From NCBI RefSeq assembly GCF_000003605.2, contig NW_003116450.1, positions 611,867 to 635,943 on the forward strand: a DNA stretch of 24,077 bases, read 5' to 3'. Under the pieces are notes generated by a model. It worked only from the letters and a program-made list of their open reading frames with translations. It was not told the origin of the DNA and did no database searches. Numbering within the stretch: position 1 is the first letter of the stretch; each line of letters starts with the position of its first letter. The DNA is from Saccoglossus kowalevskii (taxonomy: Eukaryota; Hemichordata; Enteropneusta; Harrimaniidae). Shown in pieces: positions 18,470 to 24,077 of this stretch. Made by a program: the position numbers and the translations under genes.

Positions 18470-20269
18470 GTTCAACTTACAGTCTGTTGTTTTTCACATA
18501 AAATGTTTTGGATTGAAAACTAGAGGCAATGTCAAATTGAATTTAGTGAAAAATCCAGAAAATGAAAATTTCAACAATTTGATCGGTAAAAAAAATGGTG
18601 CTCAAAGGTTAATAATCTGCGCAGCTTTACATAAGTGTAATTTGGAGAAAAAATTGTACATTCTGTATACAAAAGTACTGTAAATGTAAATTGCTTAAAG
18701 GAAAATTATGCACCTATTGATTATGTTACTGCATATATTTGCAATGTATTGTGGGAAAAAAACTTCTCATTGTATATTATGAAAAAAAACAATTTTCTTG
18801 CAGCGAAAATTTCTCTTGGTTCCTATGACACAAAGTATCAGTGACTTTTGCAAATTTTTGTCTTCGCTATCAATCTCAAATTATCTAATCGCAAAAATTA
18901 AGTATAAAATGTTTTAAAGGGTGGTCATCGTGTCGTACAATATGGGACTCCTACAACCCAAACACGCACTGAAGATTTTCCCCAATTATTTAATTTTTTA
19001 CCTATCCACGAAATAATAAGTCAAAATTATACATGGTGATATGTTAGGTAACATCATGATGAATATGTCGGCTTTTTACATATGTGTAGCAAAACATCAT
19101 TTTACTCCATGTGTGTTCATTTGGTATCACAATAGTCATTTTTGGGCCAATATTACATGGATTAAAAAATAGGAATAAATTGAAGAAAACACATATAATG
19201 AATGAAACCTGATCAGCATATAAGTTCTCCCAAGATACATCTTAACATCAGCTCTATGATCTCACATTCTTGAACAATAGATGGATTACCTGCTTAGAAA
19301 GACGAAAACAAATGTTTACATAGGAGTGCTTTTGTTGTCATCTTTTATCTGTAACATGTTCTCATCCATTCAACTTGTGTGCCTGAAAAGTGAGATACAT
19401 TATAATGATATTTTGCTTTAACATATAGAAATCATTTGAAAAATTGCAATTTTTTTCTGTATTTTTCTTAGAAATATCATGAGTAAAAAACACCTTTGAT
19501 GTCTTTTGTTCAAATCAGTAATTATGTAATACTTTTGACATCACAAATTGTGAACAATATTTCATTTCCTATTTAATTCTGTTCCAAAATTTAGAGACTT
19601 TTAGAACTCTATTTTATTGAAAGTCAAAAGACGACACAACACTTAAAATAATGACAGCTTTTCAATTTCAGATGTAAATATAATTTTTCAAATTTTATAA
19701 CTTTTTTTTTTTTTGATTAGTACAATCACACAGATGAAATGTTGATACGTGGATTTCAGTTGTAAAGCTGTACAAGTCTTGTCTCGTTTCTGGCATGTTT
19801 ACATTAATTCAACCCTTCCAACTTTGCATCATCTTTTTAGGGAGGAATCATTTATATTCTATTGGCTCTCTTGAAAATCAGAGTACGCATTGTACGTTCT
19901 CTGTGCTCCGAGATAAGATTTTGAGATTCGGCAATTACTGATGACAGAGGCACTGTATTTATCATATAATTTATTAATCCCTGGTTGCTCATTGACTGGA
20001 CTTTATTTCTCTAACCTATAATGCAATATTATGTATCATCAAATTTATCATGCTTTTACTAGCTTGACTCGTAAATGCGCTTATCTCCCACAACATCGCT
20101 CTCATGAGTTTCTGATGGTGAGAAGTTGCTGGGATGTCGAACATTTACAAATTCTCAGAAAGTTATGTTTCAATAAAAAAATTTTGCTGCAAGTCAAAAA
20201 TGTTTTTGTTTTTTTTGGCGTGGGATTTTACATACACTGTGAACCATTTATGATAATAGAGGATTTTCC
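18470..20269. other. AT-rich non-coding DNA
   Basis: There is no supportable gene in 1.8 kb. TACTGTAAATGTAAATTGC at about 18677 and CAGCGAAAATTTCTC near 18803 may be remnants of the TACTGTAAAA MITE family. A T-run of about 14 occurs at 19701-19714. An acceptor-like TTCAATTTCAG ends at 19671 without a frame after it. The 89-codon frame at 20031-20300 runs into the CpG-rich block and lacks support. Confidence 0.4.
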
Positions 20270-20620
20270 GTACAATTGCGAGATCTCGCGAGATGCATGA
20301 AAGACGCGCGTCGAACGTCTGCCGCAAAAATCGAACGGTTTAATTTTGAACTAGAATTTCTTTATTTCGTAGCTCACATCGACCGGCCGATCTTCGACAG
20401 AGGAATATTGCTTCCGAATACCCTTACTTAATCGAATTGCCTATCATCAAATGTGGACAGCACATTATTAAGCATGGAAATGTCCGTGAAAATACTTTCG
20501 CGTTTGTCGAATCCTACGCGATGTTTGACGCCACCACGACACTATGACCTTTGTTTGTCCTGTATTTACGTTCGATTTCACGCATAACGCGGGATTCTCG
20601 CAGTGAACGGAAAATGGTCT
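20270..20620. promoter_or_regulatory. CpG-rich candidate promoter with CGCG palindrome
   Basis: The 10-bp TCTCGCGAGA at 20284-20293 is the CGCG core-promoter element bound by BANP in vertebrates. Here it lies in a wider perfect palindrome ATCTCGCGAGAT (20283-20294) that overlaps another, GCGAGATCTCGC (20278-20289). The next 330 bases are rich in CpG (GACGCGCGTCGAACG, ATCGACCGGCCGATC and others), very unlike the flanks. GACGCGCGTC at 20303-20312 is also a perfect palindrome. No TATA box is evident. The symmetrical motif does not set the direction of transcription. Small frames lie to the right (20297-20431 and a 37-codon frame at about 20474-20587). Confidence 0.45.
20297..20431 (+). CDS. Small ORF just after the CGCG element
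   Basis: A 44-codon frame starts at the ATG four bases after the CGCG palindrome and ends with TAA at 20429-20431. The product starts MKDARRTSAAKIERFNFELE and goes on with aromatic and acidic residues. There is no signal peptide or known motif. Its closeness to a promoter element suggests it could equally be in a 5' leader. A second short frame further right, MEMSVKILSRLSNPTRCLTP, has the look of a mitochondrial targeting peptide but stops after 37 codons. Neither is proven. Confidence 0.15.
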   Translation: MKDARRTSAAKIERFNFELEFLYFVAHIDRPIFDRGILLPNTLT

Positions 20621-21357
20621 ATTTGTTTTGGTCGTTTGAAACGTGTGTGTTTTTAAATAGACCTGATACAGTAGAGAAAACAAAGTTTACCTGCACCTCT
20701 TTTTTCCATAGTTTTACAAAAACATTTGATCGAAACCTGTGTTGTTACCTTTTGTCTATAAATAATTCTCACTTTGAAAACACAGTGACATCTAGTCGCG
20801 TCATATGATATAATGTCACATGATATTGTATTGTATTGTATATTCTCACTATTGAAAATCTGTGTAATGGTACTTTTAATCACCATGTTTTATAACTTGC
20901 TTTTAAGTTGGAATGATAATAATTGAATATAGCAAAATTTTGGGATAATTCCACCGATCATCAAGAATCATATCTACATCTAATTTGCATATATGCATGT
21001 ACCGGTATGTTACAGAAAGTTACCATAATATTTTTTTAACATCTTTTTGGTAAACAGAATTCGTTATGTAATAAAATCTTTCTTCTTATTTGTCTAGCTG
21101 GTTTATTTTCAGAATATGGATAATTTTGCCCCTAATGTCACTTTTTATCAACCTTATCTTATAAGCCATATTGTGTAATAACCACATTGTATCTCAACAG
21201 TGATACTGATCTAAATATGCAAAGTTGGACGTCACTGCTGACATTTCTTTCATTGTACATGTAACCAAAGGATGCTCAAACTTTCCAGGTTTTTTATTCG
21301 GTCTGATAACTGTCTAGTCCCTGGATTATGGTAAAATGATGCATGTTGGCTAGCTCA
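20621..21357. other. AT-rich non-coding DNA
   Basis: No gene seen. A short TATTG repeat (TTGTATTGTATTGTA) lies near 20828-20842. TGGTTTATTTTCAG ending at about 21113 is a good acceptor sequence, but the frames after it stop without a donor. ACCGGTA palindromic bases occur near 21001. Confidence 0.4.
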
Positions 21358-21359
21358 TA

Positions 21360-22174
21360 CCGTACTCGACCGCGTTAGCGCCCATGCCCAGGCAAGCGCC
21401 CACCCCCCACTTTTGCGCAATTTTTATATTTGGGGTCACATTCGGCAAAGCACCCACCCCTTCAAAATGCAACTAATTTAAAACTTGGTCTTGCGTAACG
21501 AATTTTGGTAATCGTTTTCATATGATACAGCATGAATATCGATCACTGTGAACATGTTGTGAATGCGCAGAATACGGTAACCGTGCGTAAACTGCGCTTC
21601 GACAATGACCTGTTAATACAAGTAAAATGCGATAAATATTTCATGCCATATTCAGTTTACCTCTCAAAAATGGCTAGTTACTAGTTTTTTGGAAAAACCA
21701 TGTCGTTTATTCGCTGAAATCAATTCCAACAGATCGTACTTCGACATCGATAATTCACTTCTGCATTGCGTTATCGGAATATCTTCAGGAATTTCCGAAG
21801 AATTGCGTCAGTCAAAACACAGCATTCTGATTAGTTAATAACCAACTTGACCCATTAGGTCAAAGGACGCTGCTGTTGGGTCAAATCTGCAAATGCATCA
21901 AGGCGGAAAGTGATTTTCATCAAGGTACGTAATTAATATTGTAATAAAATGTGCGTATTTTTTGTGATCATTTCTGTTTCTTCATTGTGAAAATCAATGA
22001 CGATGCAACTAATTTAGTAATTTGATTTTCCTTCAAAGACGTAATCTGTCACTTGATGAATCAAAATTTTCATTTGCACTTTTTTTCGAGGGGGGTGCTC
22101 GGGTAAGCGCCCACCCCTAAAAAATCAATATTTTCTGAGTTGAGGCCCCTGGGCGCTAACGCGGTCGAGTACGG
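21360..22174. mobile_element. 815-bp TA-flanked DNA transposon, 25-bp TIRs
   Basis: Perfect inverted termini of 25 bp start CCGTACTCGACCGCGTTAGC (21360-21384 and 22150-22174) and are flanked by TA (21358-21359 and 22175-22176). Inside the ends AAGCGCCCACCCC appears in direct orientation near 21394 and 22105, with a variant AAGCACCCACCCC near 21447. No frame long enough for a transposase is present, so it is non-autonomous. Perfect termini suggest recent activity. The layout (inverted ends with CCG at the tip, direct GC-rich subterminal blocks, TA duplication) parallels 10683-11728. Confidence 0.85.
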
Positions 22175-22182
22175 TAAGTGTA

Positions 22183-22390
22183 CTATAGAAGCATGTTGAA
22201 ATAGCTGCATGCAATTTTAGCGGATTTGATACTTGGCATAAATTAACAGAATCTTATTTTAGCTAAAGTGTTGACTATCCCCCTGTGCGAACAGACTTTC
22301 TGTTAAATTAGCTGCATCTAGAATTAGCGAAATTACAGATTTGCTAAAATAGCTAAAATAACATGCTAGCTAAAAAGATATGGTTTACAG
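22183..22390. mobile_element. Degenerate MITE next to the 815-bp element
   Basis: The left arm TA-CTATAGAAGCATGTTGAAAT-AGCT-GCAATTTTAGCGGATTTG pairs with the right arm read in reverse, CTGTAAACCAT...TAGC-AGCATGTTATTTTAGCT...TTTTAGCAAATCTG. The TACTGTA-like ends point to the same broad family as 6576 and 18290. The right TA duplication is lost (CAGTTT). The inner bases repeat TAGCTAAA several times. Confidence 0.5.
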
Positions 22391-22490
22391 TTTTTTTAAA
22401 ATTATTATTCAGTCCCTTGAAAAATTATAAAAGTATATCATGAATCAGCGGAATCAATGCCGTATTACATTGTAAAATTACATGTAGCTC

Positions 22491-22592
22491 AACCTTTTCA
22501 CCACCAGACTTTTTGCCCAAACGTTTCTGCAATTTTTTTCTTGTATTCTCCAATATTTCTGGAAATGAACCGTAAATTTGGAGTAAACAGAC
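22491..22592. mobile_element. MITE remnant, AACCTTTTCACCACCAG family
   Basis: AACCTTTTCACCACCAGACT and, further in, CAATATTTCTGGAAATGAAC and TTTGGAG-AACAGAC match the right half of copy A (16364-16581) in reverse. The other end is missing, so this is a one-ended fragment. Confidence 0.6.
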
Positions 22593-22681
22593 TAAGATGT
22601 AGCTAAGGCTTGAGGATTTGTATACAGTAATCGGAACATAAAAATCTGGGGTGCTTCCTAATTACACTTAACAGTTTTTAG

Positions 22682-23700
22682 TCCTGTTTCAGACGCAGTC
22701 CGAAAACGGGGACTTATGTTTTGACCTCCGTGTGTGCGTGTGCGTGTGTCCGGACCTGTATCTTAGAAATGCCTGGACCAATCACAATCAAACTTCACAC
22801 ATATGCACGTCAATTTGTTTCATGATCTCATTCAAGATGGCCGAATGGCGGCCATTTTTGTGCTAAAAATCATCAAAATCAAGCATTTCTCGGCTGTTTA
22901 CAGATGGATTTTGTTCAAACCTTGTATATACGTTGTACATTATAGGACCTTGATGCACACCATTTTGTTTTACGATCTGATGATTTTTGTTCTAAAAAAT
23001 CATAAAAATCAAACTTGGTTTATACATTAGACATTATGGGATCTTGATCAGATTAGATTCAAAATGGCCAACTGGCGGCCATTTTGTTTTAATGAATGTG
23101 GTTCGCGTGCCATATGTCTGACTTGTTTTGACTGATTATGTTCAAATTTTTAATATTCATTATACATCATGTCATAGATATACGGATATATTGGTTTGAT
23201 GATCCTTTTCAAAGTGGCCAAATGGTGGCTATTTTTGTGCTAAAAAAATCATCAAATATCAAGCATTTCTGGCATTTTCGGATAGACTTTGTTCAAACTT
23301 ATAACATACATTAGACATTACAGGTTCCTGATGCATGTCATTTTATTTGTCAGATTGGATTCAAAATGGCTGACTGGCGGCCATTTTGTTTTAATGATTG
23401 GGCTTCTAGAGCCATATCCTTTAAATGCTTTGACTGATTATATTCAAATTATATATATTCGTCATACATCATACATATATATATACATGTATTCAAAATG
23501 GCTGATTTTGAATGCTATTCCAGAGCAATATCTCTCAATATGGACAAGTACTTGTTTGATGATCAGATACAAATGTCAATCATTTTAATGTTAAAAACTC
23601 ATATTCCTGACATGGTTCTATTCCAGCTATATTACTATAAACAAAACTATATATCTTAAATTTGATAACTAACGGGGACTGTGGCATGCATGGCTTGTTC
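22682..23700 (+). repeat. Modular dispersed repeat with palindromic cores
   Basis: AACGGGGACT occurs in direct orientation near both ends (22705-22714 and 23671-23680). Between them is a GTGTGCGTGTGC run (22729-22748) and a series of modules. Each has a core like CAAAATGGCC-N7-GGCCATTTTG, at 22833-22860, 23060-23086, 23210-23237 and 23362-23388, with a decayed fifth at 23494. Cores 1 and 3 are followed by TGTGCTAAAAA-TCATCAAA-ATCAAGCATTTCT. Cores 2 and 4 are followed by TTTTAATGA-TG and GACTGATTAT-TTCAAAT. So the real unit is a pair of modules. The frames of 75 and 99 codons inside are by-products. The family is not named here. Confidence 0.7.
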
Positions 23701-24077
23701 TGGTTGTATTGTGTCTGATTGTGTACTGTAAGCTCAGTTATTCGATAGATGTGTATTTCTCTTGCAATCAGTCTGACAGGCCAACACCGGCTTGTGGATG
23801 GGAAAAAAATATCATTATCAATGGAATTTAAAATGTTTTCCATGAGAGAAAATATCAGTTTTAGTTATAAATTGCGAAACAATCAAAACCATATGATGTG
23901 ATAATTTTAAGCATGATAGAAAAAAATTCCACATATAATTTATCAGTTATGATGGAAAGTGATTTTCCATCAAAAAACCATTACACATTATAGGTTATGC
24001 TGGTAGAGGAATGGTATCTTTTTGTCATATTGATGATAATAGATCAGAGTGCTATTCAAAATCCAATATAATGAACC
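23701..24077. other. AT-rich right edge
   Basis: The last 377 bases contain no recognisable gene, transposon end or promoter. An 87-codon minus-strand frame (23580-23843) partly overlaps the repeat and has no motif. GATTTTCCATCAAAAAACCA-type simple sequence is all that stands out. Confidence 0.4.

Noticed and set aside
23289-23588. 99-codon ORF
   Set aside because: Lies wholly within the modular AAATGGCC repeat; the sequence is explained by the repeat.
1-24077. tRNA, rRNA, CRISPR array or bacterial operon
   Set aside because: No tRNA B-box-type sequence with a cloverleaf, no regular spaced repeats, and no long or closely packed reading frames on either strand.

Overview
The window looks like non-coding nuclear DNA of an animal, most likely a marine invertebrate (mollusc, hemichordate or similar; the phylum cannot be fixed by eye). 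It is strongly AT-rich. Every ATG-started reading frame is short, the longest being 118 codons. There are no ribosome-binding-site operons, no tRNA or rRNA genes and no CRISPR array. Instead there are spliceosomal-type splice signals, many small inverted-repeat transposons flanked by TA, and degenerate tandem modules of the kind common in marine invertebrate genomes.

The best gene model is the 5' end of a plus-strand gene. A GC-richer leader runs into a start codon at 5788, and the 19-base coding part ends at a good donor at 5806. A 40-base micro-exon at 12702-12741 has a strong acceptor and a GTGAGT donor. The two join in the same reading phase across a 6.9 kb intron to give MSATTTGIDDLQGGRKRKL. 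The rest of the protein is not visible and probably lies beyond the right edge. Much of the DNA from 5807 onward would then be intron. A faint resemblance to the N-terminus of ARNT-type bHLH-PAS proteins is noted only as a hypothesis.

Layout. 1-4300: AT-rich DNA with two CTCF-like sites and an old dispersed repeat (3300-4260). 4370-4630: CpG-rich block with NRF1-like and E2F-like sites and an exon-like minus-strand frame, a candidate divergent promoter. 5690-5806: candidate first exon. 5807-12701: intron with a 191-bp palindromic MITE (6576-6766) and a 1,046-bp TA-flanked element (10683-11728). 12149-13292: two direct copies of an element bounded by hairpins, sitting on either side of the micro-exon. 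13320-15060: two GC-richer exon-like patches of uncertain status. 15304-15367: a foldback insertion. 16364-17012: an inverted pair of MITEs. 17465-17769: a 22-bp tandem array interrupted by a MITE fragment. 18290-18467: another palindromic MITE. 20270-20620: a CpG-rich block with the palindromic TCTCGCGAGA promoter motif. 21360-22174: an 815-bp TA-flanked element with a perfect 25-bp inverted terminus. 22183-22390 and 22491-22592: further MITE remnants. 22682-23700: a modular repeat with recurrent AAATGGCC/GGCCATTT palindromes.

No complete protein-coding gene can be demonstrated. The most interesting structures are the two large TA-flanked elements that share an unusual end architecture, the hairpin-bounded element pair around the micro-exon with a compensatory base change in its 3' hairpin, and the CGCG-palindrome promoter candidate.
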